The notes under the pieces were generated by a model. The model was not told where the DNA came from, searched no databases, and worked only from the letters and a program-made list of their open reading frames with translations. Positions 17,297-25,668 of a stretch of 45,383 bases of DNA are shown piece by piece. The DNA comes from Clostridia bacterium. Its GTDB lineage: Bacteria > Bacillota > Clostridia > Christensenellales > Borkfalkiaceae. Location: contig CAAGGZ010000130.1 in assembly GCA_900769545.1 (NCBI GenBank), forward strand, positions 1 to 45,383. The letters run 5' to 3'. The first letter of the stretch is position 1, and every line of letters begins with the position of its first letter. Both the position numbers and the translations under genes were made by a program.

Positions 17297-17329
17297 AAAA
17301 AAATCACGATGCATTGTCGTGATTTTTTT
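17297..17329. terminator. Bidirectional terminator between lgt and the PLP-enzyme gene
   Basis: AAAAAAATCACGA (17297-17309) pairs with TCGTGATTTTTTT (17317-17329). It serves lgt on the plus strand and the mismatch-repair operon on the minus strand. Confidence 0.92.
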
Positions 17330-17331
17330 CA

Positions 17332-18558
17332 TTATAACAATTTTCCTAAAATCTTTTTAAGCGCATATTTACAATGCTCGTAAGTCAAACCGCCCTGGAA
17401 ATAAGCCGTGTAAGGCTCTTTTACTGGAGCGTCTGCAGAAAGCTCTATGGAAGCGCCCTCTACGAAACAGCCTGCCGCCATAATTACTTTGCTATCGTAC
17501 CCCGGCATATCCCACGGCTCCAACGTAACAAAACTATCCACAGGCGACGCTTCTTGAACGGATTGGATAAATGCGCAAAGCTGCTCCGCTGTGTCAAAAC
17601 GAATTGCTCGCGTAATATCCGCAGGAATTTTATCCAACTTAGGGAAATTTTCATACCCTAAATTCTCCATACATTTCCCTATCAACAAGCTACCTTTAAT
17701 CGCTTGATTGACGGTATGCGGAGCCATAAACAAGCCTTGATAAAACAAACGATAACCGTAAGCGTAAGAACCAACTTCATTCCCAATAGAAGGTGCCGTG
17801 AGCCGTCTGCCAATTTTATCAATATAATCCGCACCACCAACAATATAACCGCCCGTGGGCGTAAGTCCACCGCCGGGGTTTTTGATTAAAGAACCAACCG
17901 CTACGTCTGCACCTACCTCGCAAGGCTCCTGCTTTTCAACAAATTCACCGTAACAATTATCCACAAAAATACAGCCATTAAAGCCAAGTTCACGCACAAA
18001 TTCGCAAACTTCACCGATTTCCGCAACTGTAAACGCGTTTCTAAGCTCATAACCACGGGAACGTTGGATATAAATCATTTTTAAATTTGAACCTAAACGC
18101 TGCATATCCTTTTTGATTTGCTCGAAATCAAACTTTCCTTCCATAGTTAAATCCGTACAATCAAAAGAAATGCCAAAATCTTTTAAGGAGCCGTTCCCCT
18201 CTCCAAAAATAACCCCACGAATGGTATCATAAGGCATTCCCGATACCGATAAAACCCCGTCTCCCGTGCGCAATACACCGAATAACGCCACAGTAAGAGC
18301 ATGCGTACCGCTTAAAATGGCAGGCGATACAATCCCAGCCTCCGCGCCAAGCGAATCCGCAAACACGTCGCCGAGCACAAAACGCCCTTCATCGCCATAC
18401 CCATAACCCGTTGTCGGATTAAAATGACGCAATGCAATTGAATGCTTATTAAACGCTTTCAATACCTTTTCTTGATTAAATTCACTGATTTCATCCGCTC
18501 TTTTAAATTGAAGCGTTAATTGTTGCTCGCTTTCTTTTATCAACCGTTCCACTAACAT
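17332..18558 (-). CDS. PLP-dependent enzyme of the methionine gamma-lyase/aluminium-resistance family (YnbB-like)
   Basis: This 408-residue fold-type I PLP enzyme belongs to the family annotated as aluminium resistance protein or methionine gamma-lyase-like. The PLP lysine is in GSLIKNPGGGLTPTGGYIVGG; IFVDNCYGEFVE provides the pocket Asp, and SGTHALTVALFGVLRTGD lies in the cofactor-binding N-terminal half. In Bacillus and Clostridia this gene commonly lies downstream of miaA, as here. The true substrate is uncertain. ATG 18556-18558 follows a GAGG site seven bases away. Between it and the miaA stop sits a perfect 11-bp inverted repeat (18575-18605). It is the last gene of the miaB operon. Confidence 0.9.
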   Translation of the reverse strand: MLVERLIKESEQQLTLQFKRADEISEFNQEKVLKAFNKHSIALRHFNPTTGYGYGDEGRFVLGDVFADSLGAEAGIVSPAILSGTHALTVALFGVLRTGDGVLSVSGMPYDTIRGVIFGEGNGSLKDFGISFDCTDLTMEGKFDFEQIKKDMQRLGSNLKMIYIQRSRGYELRNAFTVAEIGEVCEFVRELGFNGCIFVDNCYGEFVEKQEPCEVGADVAVGSLIKNPGGGLTPTGGYIVGGADYIDKIGRRLTAPSIGNEVGSYAYGYRLFYQGLFMAPHTVNQAIKGSLLIGKCMENLGYENFPKLDKIPADITRAIRFDTAEQLCAFIQSVQEASPVDSFVTLEPWDMPGYDSKVIMAAGCFVEGASIELSADAPVKEPYTAYFQGGLTYEHCKYALKKILGKLL

Positions 18559-18574
18559 AACATATCCTCACTAT

Positions 18575-18605
18575 TATGTCAGACGCAATAATTACGTCTG
18601 ACATA
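18575..18605. repeat. Interrupted palindrome, copy 2 (between miaA and the PLP-enzyme gene)
   Basis: TATGTCAGACG and CGTCTGACATA are perfect 11-bp arms separated by 9 bases. The TGTCAGAC and GTCTGACA cores are 11 bases apart, exactly as in the argS copy, and the 15 bases ACTATTATGTCAGAC are shared with it. No T run follows on either strand, so it is not a standard terminator. Confidence 0.85.
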
Positions 18606-18606
18606 G

Positions 18607-19506
18607 TTATAATAATTTTAACACATTTTCAATCGTTGCCGTTTCAGGCTGCAAGCGAATATGATTTTCCATACGTTTGAAGAAGGTAATTTGTCTTTTC
18701 GCATAATTTCGCGTATTCTTTTTTATCAATTCCTTAATTTCTTCCAAAGAATACCCTTCTTTTAAGCCTTCCACTACTTCTTTATAGCCAATCCCTTGCA
18801 AGCATTGCATTTCTTCCGTTATACCGTTATCCAGTAGGTCTTGCACTTCTTGCAGTAAGCCCTGCTCAAACATTTGCTCTACGCGAAGATTGATACGCTC
18901 GTATAAGTTTTCCCTCGGATAATCGATGGAAACGGCAACAAAATCAAAACGAGGGACGAGTTTATCCTGCTGCGCAGACTTCGCCTTTCCCGTAACTTCA
19001 TAAATCTCCAAAGCTCTAATAACACGCTTCACATCGTTATAATGAAGCTTTTCAGCGCTTTCAGGGTCTTTCTCTTGCAAAATCGCATGCACGTATTCTT
19101 TGCCGAACATTTCCGCCAATCGTTCGTACTTTAAACGAATTTCCTCATTTGCGCCTACGTTGCCAAACTGACTTTTGTACAACAAGGCATTGATATAAAA
19201 ACCCGTTCCGCCGCAAATAATCGGCGTTTTTCCTTCACTGAGCAGCTTTTCCAGAATCGGCATTGCTTTACTTTCATAATCACTAACAGAAAAGTTCTCT
19301 GTGGGCTCTACCACGTCAATAAGATGATGCAAAACGCCGTCTTTTTCATCTTCTGAAGGTTTCGCAGTCCCAATATTTAAGCCTTTGTACACCAACATAG
19401 AATCTGCGGAAATAATTTCAGTATTCAGTTTTTTAGCGCAAGCGACCGCCAGCGAAGTTTTTCCCGACGCCGTAGCTCCGCATATCACCAAAACCTTAGG
19501 CATCAA
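18607..19506 (-). CDS. miaA: tRNA dimethylallyltransferase
   Basis: This 299-residue enzyme prenylates A37 of tRNAs reading UNN codons, giving i6A, the substrate of MiaB encoded at the start of the same operon. The P-loop is GATASGKTSLA at residues 9-19, with the DSMLVYKGLNIGTAKP and HHLIDVVEP family motifs, the substrate-binding IICGGTGFYINALL, and the C-terminal GIGYKEVVEGL and YAKRQITFFKRM. Its start overlaps the mutL stop by four bases, so translation is coupled. hfq, often found after miaA, is absent here. Normal length and intact motifs. Confidence 0.96.
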   Translation of the reverse strand: MMPKVLVICGATASGKTSLAVACAKKLNTEIISADSMLVYKGLNIGTAKPSEDEKDGVLHHLIDVVEPTENFSVSDYESKAMPILEKLLSEGKTPIICGGTGFYINALLYKSQFGNVGANEEIRLKYERLAEMFGKEYVHAILQEKDPESAEKLHYNDVKRVIRALEIYEVTGKAKSAQQDKLVPRFDFVAVSIDYPRENLYERINLRVEQMFEQGLLQEVQDLLDNGITEEMQCLQGIGYKEVVEGLKEGYSLEEIKELIKKNTRNYAKRQITFFKRMENHIRLQPETATIENVLKLL

Positions 19507-21614
19507 ACAATCCTCTTAAACATTTTCTCGAGCTCTGTTTTCGTCAATTTAACGACAACAGGTCTGCCGTGAGGGCACTTCAAGCCCATATCGCCATCCA
19601 TCAACGCAAACAATACGTCTATTTCTTCGCGCGTTAAGTCCATACCGCCTTTTACTGCCGCTTTACACGCCGCAGAAGCCAATTTATCTTTCAGAATTTC
19701 TTCCAACTTAATCGAGCGATACCCACTAATATCCCCCAAAATATCATTAAAAAATACTCCCAAATCCATATTTTGCAAATCCAAGGGAATCGCGGTTATT
19801 TCAAAGGAGGTATCCGTTTTTTGAGTAATTTCAAACCCCATCGCTTGAATAATCGGGAGTTGCTCAACAATAAACGCGCTCTCAAAAGCGTTTAACTGCA
19901 AACTATACGGCAAAAGCATAGGTTGTTGAACCACTGCTCGATTTTTCATTTTTTCCTTCAATTTGTTAAAAATCAAACGCTCGTGCGCGGCATGCTGATC
20001 AATGATATATACTTCGTCACGTCTTTCATACATCAAATACGTATTAAACAACTTTCCTGCATATACGCAAGTGGAAACGTCAATTTTATTTTGTTTTGCC
20101 TTATTATCCATCTCCGCAAGAAAACGCTTGTTTTCCTCAAAGAAATCTTGTTGAGGATTTGCCTGCGCCGAAACAGAATCATTTACACGGAACACATTGC
20201 GCTCAAAAAATAAATCGGGATACTTTTCGTGGAGCTTCTCCGCATCGCTTCTCCCAGTTTTGGGAGGGATTGCATTCTTGAGCGAACCGCTCTTTTGGGG
20301 CATTTCTTCCCCAATTTGGTCAAGAGGAATAAAGCCCTTCCGAGGTGCTTCCACCTCACCAAACGGCAATTTTTCTCCTTGCTTTTTAGCTATAAAGGCA
20401 GGCGACGCCTGTTCAATTTCTTTTTGCGCTTCCTCATAAGTGAGCGTACTGATTCCAAAAACCGTCTGCCGTTTTGGCGTCTCTTTTGGCTCTGTATTTA
20501 TCTCTTGAGTCACATTTACAAAAGGTAATTTTTCCTCTGTTTCAACGGTTTCAAACTCTTTTACAGGCGGCGCAAGCGTTTCTTCAACATAAGCAGTTTT
20601 TGGTTGTTCTACAATATATTCCAATGCTTTCGTTTGCCCATCTAAAATTGCCGCAATTACCGAATAGATACACCCGTAAATTATTTGATTATCCGCAAAA
20701 CGCACGTCCGCTTTATTGGGATGTACATTTACGTCTACAATTTCCGTCGGAACGTCAATATACAACACGCAAAACGGATATTGTCGCTTCATTAAATAGC
20801 TGTTATAAGCGTTGGAAATCGCAGCCGAAATCGTACCGTTGATAATGTATCTGCCGTTCAAAAATACGCTCTGATAACTCTTATTCGGTTTTGAAAAGTT
20901 TTGATTCCCGATATAACCGCGCATACGAATACCATGCTTTTGCGCGTCAATTTTAAAGCAATTTCCAAGTACGGAAGCCCCGTAAACACTTGCAAGAGCT
21001 TCCTCCTCGCCACCGCCGAAAGACTGTAAGACCCTTTTACCGTTTACGTAATAAGTAAACGCAATATTCGGGCGATTTAGAATGAAGCGTGAGACAAAAT
21101 TCGTAATGTCCGTTTCTTCTGCTTTTTCCGTTTTTAAAAAGCCAAGTCGAACGGGCGTATTGAAAAAGAGCATTTCTACGCAAACATCCGTTCCGTTACT
21201 GCCTGCGGCGTCAATGATTTCACCCATTTCCCCACCGTTACAGGTCAACTGATAGCATTTACCGTCCGCCGTTTTGGATGTTATCGTCATTTGAGAAACC
21301 GCCGCAATAGACGCCACCGCTTCCCCCCTGAAACCCAACGTTAGAATATTATCTAAATCCTCTGCCTTAGCAATTTTACTGGTTGCATGCGGCAAAAACG
21401 CCGACTGTAAATCGTCGCGCGCAATACCCGACCCGTTATCTACGACACGAATCAACTGCTTACCGCCCTTTTCGACGTATATCTCTATTTCCGTAGCTCC
21501 TGCGTCAATGGCATTCTCCACCAACTCTTTCACAACGGAGTACGGTCTATCAACAACTTCCCCTGCCGCAATTCGGTTATAAACCTTTGCAGGCAGAATA
21601 TTTATTTTTGCCAT
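19503..21614 (-). CDS. mutL: DNA mismatch repair protein MutL
   Basis: This 703-residue GHKL ATPase links MutS recognition to strand incision. The N-terminal ATPase has LVENAIDAGATEI, DNGSGI and GFRGEAVASIAAVS. A poorly conserved linker spans about residues 340-510. The C-terminal endonuclease domain has DQHAAHERLIF at about 539, SAACKAAVKGG, and the terminal CPHGRPVVVKLTKTELEKMF. In the usual DQHA-x2-E-x4-E metal motif the last Glu is replaced by Asn here; the remaining metal-binding motifs are present, so nicking activity is still expected. It starts one base after the mutS stop and overlaps miaA by four bases. Confidence 0.95.
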   Translation of the reverse strand: MAKINILPAKVYNRIAAGEVVDRPYSVVKELVENAIDAGATEIEIYVEKGGKQLIRVVDNGSGIARDDLQSAFLPHATSKIAKAEDLDNILTLGFRGEAVASIAAVSQMTITSKTADGKCYQLTCNGGEMGEIIDAAGSNGTDVCVEMLFFNTPVRLGFLKTEKAEETDITNFVSRFILNRPNIAFTYYVNGKRVLQSFGGGEEEALASVYGASVLGNCFKIDAQKHGIRMRGYIGNQNFSKPNKSYQSVFLNGRYIINGTISAAISNAYNSYLMKRQYPFCVLYIDVPTEIVDVNVHPNKADVRFADNQIIYGCIYSVIAAILDGQTKALEYIVEQPKTAYVEETLAPPVKEFETVETEEKLPFVNVTQEINTEPKETPKRQTVFGISTLTYEEAQKEIEQASPAFIAKKQGEKLPFGEVEAPRKGFIPLDQIGEEMPQKSGSLKNAIPPKTGRSDAEKLHEKYPDLFFERNVFRVNDSVSAQANPQQDFFEENKRFLAEMDNKAKQNKIDVSTCVYAGKLFNTYLMYERRDEVYIIDQHAAHERLIFNKLKEKMKNRAVVQQPMLLPYSLQLNAFESAFIVEQLPIIQAMGFEITQKTDTSFEITAIPLDLQNMDLGVFFNDILGDISGYRSIKLEEILKDKLASAACKAAVKGGMDLTREEIDVLFALMDGDMGLKCPHGRPVVVKLTKTELEKMFKRIV

Positions 21615-21615
21615 A

Positions 21616-24216
21616 TCAATTCTCCGACGTCAATTTTCCCTTTAAGTCTTCCAACAACATAAGCGCCTGTATCGGTGACAATGTATTCACGTCCGTATCC
21701 GCAAGGATTTCCTCTACTTCCGTCAACTTATGCTCCGTCGCAACTTCCTCTTCTTCCACTTCATTGAATTGCACCTTGCCACGCGCAATATCATTCTTTT
21801 CAAGTGCTTTTAAAATACCCTTCGCCCGAACAGTGACTTCTTTGGGAACACCTGCCAAAGCCGCTACTTCTATACCAAAGCTTCTATTTGCTCCTCCACG
21901 GGCAATCTTCCGCAAGAAGACAATCGCGCCGTTGAGTTCTTTTACCGTGATTTTATAGTTTTTTACACCCTCGAGGGTATTTTCAAGCTCCGTCAGTTCA
22001 TGATAATGCGTAGAGAACAAGGTTTTTGCTTGAATATGTTTGGTTAAAAACTCAATAACTGACCAAGCAATTGACAAACCGTCATACGTACTCGTTCCTC
22101 GACCGACTTCATCTAAAACAAGCAAACTATCCTTTGTTGCGTGCAACAATATGGTGGCAACTTCCGTCATTTCCACCATAAAGGTACTTTGGTCAAAAAT
22201 AAGGTTATCGCTCGCCCCCACACGGGTAAAAATACGGTCGGTCAAGGGAATTTCTGCCGCTCGAGCAGGTACAAACGCCCCCACGTGCGCCATCAGCACA
22301 ATCAAAGCCACTTGACGCATATACGTGCTCTTACCCGCCATATTGGGGCCCGTAATAATGGCGCAACGATTATCCGCATTATCCAACAACGTGTCGTTGG
22401 GCACAAAACGTTCTTTGGAAATCGCTTCCACTACGGGATGTCTACCGTCCGTAATCGCTAACGCAGAACCGCTTTCCAAAATTTTAGGACGAACATAGCG
22501 GCGTTCCTTCGCCACAGTCGCAAAGGAAACAAGACAATCCAGCAATGCCATTGCCTGAGAAATCGTTTTGAGGGATTCGATTTGTCCCGACAATACTTCC
22601 AGTAATTGCTGATAAATTCTCGACTCCAATTTAAGCGCTTTTTCACCACTCGTTAAAATACGCTCCTCGAGCACTTTCAACTCCTCGGTAATAAAACGTT
22701 CCCCCGTTGTTAAAGTTTGTTTTCTAATATATTCTTCGGGTGTTTTATCTTTGAAGGAGTTAGACACTTCGATATAGTAACCGAACACTCGGTTATAACC
22801 GACCTTAAGCGTTTTAATGCCCGTACGTTCTTTTTCGCGCTCTTCAATTTTCTTAACTAAATCCTTCCCGTTTGCCGCAATCATGCGCAATTCGTCCAAT
22901 TCTGCATTGAACCCTTCGCGAATATATCCGCCATCCTTCATCAATGCAGGCGCCTCTGGGTCGATTGCCGCAAGCAACAAATCAGTGAGCTCCTTCATAT
23001 CCAAAAGCCCATTATCAATATCCGCAATAATTTTAGACTGGAATCCCGTCAACTGGAATTTTAACGTAGGCAGAGCATTCAAAGACCCTGCAAGAGCTAA
23101 GCAATCCCTCGGCATAAAATTACCGTTAGAAATTTTACCTGCTAAACGCTCCACGTCACGGATTTCGCGCAATATCTCCGACAACCCCATACGCACAACC
23201 GAGGAAGAAACCAACTCTTCCACACCATCTTGGCGATAATTGATTTCCTCTATATCTTTTAAGGGTGAAAGCAACATTCGGTTGAGCATTCGCGCGCCCA
23301 TACCCGTTTTCGTTTTATCCAACACCCATAACAACGAGCCGTATTTTTTATTTTCAGAATTATTTCTGACAAGCTCCAAGTTACGCACGGCGATACTGTC
23401 GAGCACCATATACTTATCTTTATTCACAACTCGAATGGAAGTAATATTCGCAAGCGCGTGCTTTTGCGTTTCCCTTAAATATTCAATGAGAGCCCCTGCC
23501 GCTGCAATTAGATTTTCTTTTGATGCCATACCATAGGCTGCAAGCGAATGTGCACCCAACTGCTCCAACAAGTTCTTTTCCGCATGCTTTACGTTAAAAG
23601 CCCAAGGCAAATAACAGGAAAATGCAGGCAATAAATTATGTTTTACTTCTTTGAGATTCTTTGAAGCAAGCAGCATTTCGTCGTTACAGATAATTTCTGC
23701 AACGGAAAGCTTTACAAGCTGCCCAACCGCATCCTCTACGGCGTTTTCGCCAATAAATTCCTCCGTGAGAAATTCTCCTGTCGTAATATCCGTCCAAGCA
23801 ACTGCAACTCCGTCCGAGGACTTAAACAAACACGCAATATAATTATTGCGACGTTCGTCCAACATTTCGTCTTCAATCAAAGTCCCTGCAGAAACAATAC
23901 GCACAACGTCTCGTTCTACAAGTCCTTTCCCTGCCTCTTTCGGGTCAGAAAGCTGATCGCAAATAGCAACCTTCTCCCCTAAAGAAACTAATTTTCCGAT
24001 ATATACGTCCGCCGCATGAAACGGGATTCCACACATAGGAGCGCGCTCTTCCAAGCCGCAATCTCTACCTGTAAGCGTTAAATCCAAAAGTTTTGATACC
24101 TTGATTGCATCATCAAAAAACATCTCGTAAAAGTCGCCGAGACGATAAAATAAAACACAATCTTGATACTTTTCCTTCATGGAAACGTAATGTTGCATCA
24201 TTTGTGAAAGTGCCAT
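21616..24216 (-). CDS. mutS: DNA mismatch repair protein MutS
   Basis: This 866-residue mismatch-recognition ATPase has the mismatch-probing Phe-x-Glu in YRLGDFYEMF at about residues 25-35, connector and lever domains in the middle, the clamp, and a C-terminal ABC-type ATPase with Walker A GPNMAGKSTYMRQ at about 625, Walker B LLVLDEVGRGTSTYDG and the STHYHELTELE switch. This is MutS1, not MutS2: there is no Smr domain. It sits between miaB and mutL; with mutL it forms the mismatch repair unit. The C-terminal segment after residue about 790 includes an acidic EVEEEEVATEH stretch and a short dimerisation tail. No lesions were seen. Confidence 0.97.
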   Translation of the reverse strand: MALSQMMQHYVSMKEKYQDCVLFYRLGDFYEMFFDDAIKVSKLLDLTLTGRDCGLEERAPMCGIPFHAADVYIGKLVSLGEKVAICDQLSDPKEAGKGLVERDVVRIVSAGTLIEDEMLDERRNNYIACLFKSSDGVAVAWTDITTGEFLTEEFIGENAVEDAVGQLVKLSVAEIICNDEMLLASKNLKEVKHNLLPAFSCYLPWAFNVKHAEKNLLEQLGAHSLAAYGMASKENLIAAAGALIEYLRETQKHALANITSIRVVNKDKYMVLDSIAVRNLELVRNNSENKKYGSLLWVLDKTKTGMGARMLNRMLLSPLKDIEEINYRQDGVEELVSSSVVRMGLSEILREIRDVERLAGKISNGNFMPRDCLALAGSLNALPTLKFQLTGFQSKIIADIDNGLLDMKELTDLLLAAIDPEAPALMKDGGYIREGFNAELDELRMIAANGKDLVKKIEEREKERTGIKTLKVGYNRVFGYYIEVSNSFKDKTPEEYIRKQTLTTGERFITEELKVLEERILTSGEKALKLESRIYQQLLEVLSGQIESLKTISQAMALLDCLVSFATVAKERRYVRPKILESGSALAITDGRHPVVEAISKERFVPNDTLLDNADNRCAIITGPNMAGKSTYMRQVALIVLMAHVGAFVPARAAEIPLTDRIFTRVGASDNLIFDQSTFMVEMTEVATILLHATKDSLLVLDEVGRGTSTYDGLSIAWSVIEFLTKHIQAKTLFSTHYHELTELENTLEGVKNYKITVKELNGAIVFLRKIARGGANRSFGIEVAALAGVPKEVTVRAKGILKALEKNDIARGKVQFNEVEEEEVATEHKLTEVEEILADTDVNTLSPIQALMLLEDLKGKLTSEN

Positions 24217-24240
24217 AGTTTTTCTACCTGCCTTACTTGG

Positions 24241-25569
24241 TTACACGTTTGCCGTGTCTATCTCTCCAAACAGCGAAATGCCGTTGGCTCTTGTAATCTT
24301 CAAATTGATAAATTGCCCAATAGGGTTAGATTCGCTCTTGAAATATCCCATCCTGCCAAACTCGTCTCTGCCCATATACAGACCTTTTTTAGCATCATAA
24401 TCTTCGCAAAGAATTTCAACCGTCTTTCCAACGTACTTTTCAGACTTTTCTCGAGTGAGCGAGTTGACTAGCTCCACAAGTCGCATTATGCGGTCTTTTT
24501 GTATCTCTTCGGGAATTTGATTTTCCATCGCCGCAGCTTTTGTGCCCTGTCTCGGTGAATACACGAAAGTAAACGCCGAAGCAAAATTCACTTCTTTCAC
24601 AAGCGATTCTGTTTGCAGATAATCTTCCTCCGTTTCCCCGGGAAATCCAACGATAATATCCGTCGTAACTTCTGCTTCCGGAAAATATTTTCTAAGCATT
24701 GCAATCTCGTTTAAATACTTCTCTCGGGTATAACGACGGTTCATTGCTTGTAATATAGCATTAGAACCCGATTGAACGGGCAAATGCACAAGACGGCATA
24801 TTTTCCGATGCTTCGCCATTACCTTTACAACGTCTTCGTTAAAATCTTTAGGATGGCTCGTCATAAAACGCAATCTAAACTTTCCTTCAATGGACGCAAT
24901 CGCATCAAGTAATTGCGCAAAATTCATTCCTACGTTTCCGTCTGTTCCGTAGGAATTTACGTTCTGCCCCAACAAGGTAATTTCCTTATATCCCTCCGCA
25001 ACAAGAGCTTTCACTTCGTCAATGATATACTCGGGTTTTCTCGAACGTTCTCTCCCACGAACATAAGGCACAATACAGTACGAACAGAAATTATTGCAGC
25101 CGTACATAATATTTACCCAAGCATTTGGATAGCTTGTTCTGTACGCGTCGGGGAACTCGATAACCTCCCCTTCTTTTTCACAAATTTTAATAACCTTTTT
25201 CTTTTGTTGCTTTTTGAGTTTGATAAGCTCTTCAAGCTCCTCAAGATTGAGCGTCCCGAACATAATATCAATGAAAGGAAACTTCTTTTTTAAAACGTCT
25301 GTTTTCCCTTTTTCCTGCGTCATACAGCCGCCAACCGCAATAAGCAAATTCGGTTTTTGTTTTTTTAATTTTTTAAGAGCGCCAATATTCCCGAACGCAT
25401 GATTCTCCGCATTTTCACGAATACAACAAGTATTGAATACAATGATATCCGCATCATCAATCCCCTTGCCTTGTTCATAATTCAATCTACGTAAAATGCC
25501 GGCAATCTTCTCCGATTCGTGCACGTTCATTTGGCAACCGTAGGTTACGATATGATATTTTTCCGCCAT
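24241..25569 (-). CDS. miaB: tRNA-2-methylthio-N6-dimethylallyladenosine synthase
   Basis: This 442-residue radical SAM methylthiotransferase turns i6A37 into ms2i6A37. Three cysteines of the auxiliary Fe-S cluster lie in TYGCQMNVHESE, NTCCIRENAE and VGGCMTQE. The SAM cluster motif is GCNNFCSYCIVPYVRGRERSR at about residue 155, and a TRAM RNA-binding domain ends the protein. It is the first gene of the miaB-mutS-mutL-miaA operon, with a good promoter 32 bases upstream. The cysteine desulfurase and ThiI genes elsewhere in the window would also serve tRNA thiolation or sulfur supply. Confidence 0.96.
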   Translation of the reverse strand: MAEKYHIVTYGCQMNVHESEKIAGILRRLNYEQGKGIDDADIIVFNTCCIRENAENHAFGNIGALKKLKKQKPNLLIAVGGCMTQEKGKTDVLKKKFPFIDIMFGTLNLEELEELIKLKKQQKKKVIKICEKEGEVIEFPDAYRTSYPNAWVNIMYGCNNFCSYCIVPYVRGRERSRKPEYIIDEVKALVAEGYKEITLLGQNVNSYGTDGNVGMNFAQLLDAIASIEGKFRLRFMTSHPKDFNEDVVKVMAKHRKICRLVHLPVQSGSNAILQAMNRRYTREKYLNEIAMLRKYFPEAEVTTDIIVGFPGETEEDYLQTESLVKEVNFASAFTFVYSPRQGTKAAAMENQIPEEIQKDRIMRLVELVNSLTREKSEKYVGKTVEILCEDYDAKKGLYMGRDEFGRMGYFKSESNPIGQFINLKITRANGISLFGEIDTANV

Positions 25570-25600
25570 AAACTCACTTTAACCCATTTTTATTTTCTCT

Positions 25601-25629
25601 ATTATACTCTTTTTTTTAATTTTTATCAA
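25601..25629 (-). promoter_or_regulatory. Sigma-A promoter for the miaB-mutS-mutL-miaA operon
   Basis: Minus-strand TTGATA (25624-25629), a 17-base spacer and TATAAT (25601-25606). Confidence 0.8.
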
Positions 25630-25668
25630 GTCTTTAAGCCCTTTTATCATTGAATTTCAAAGCATTTT

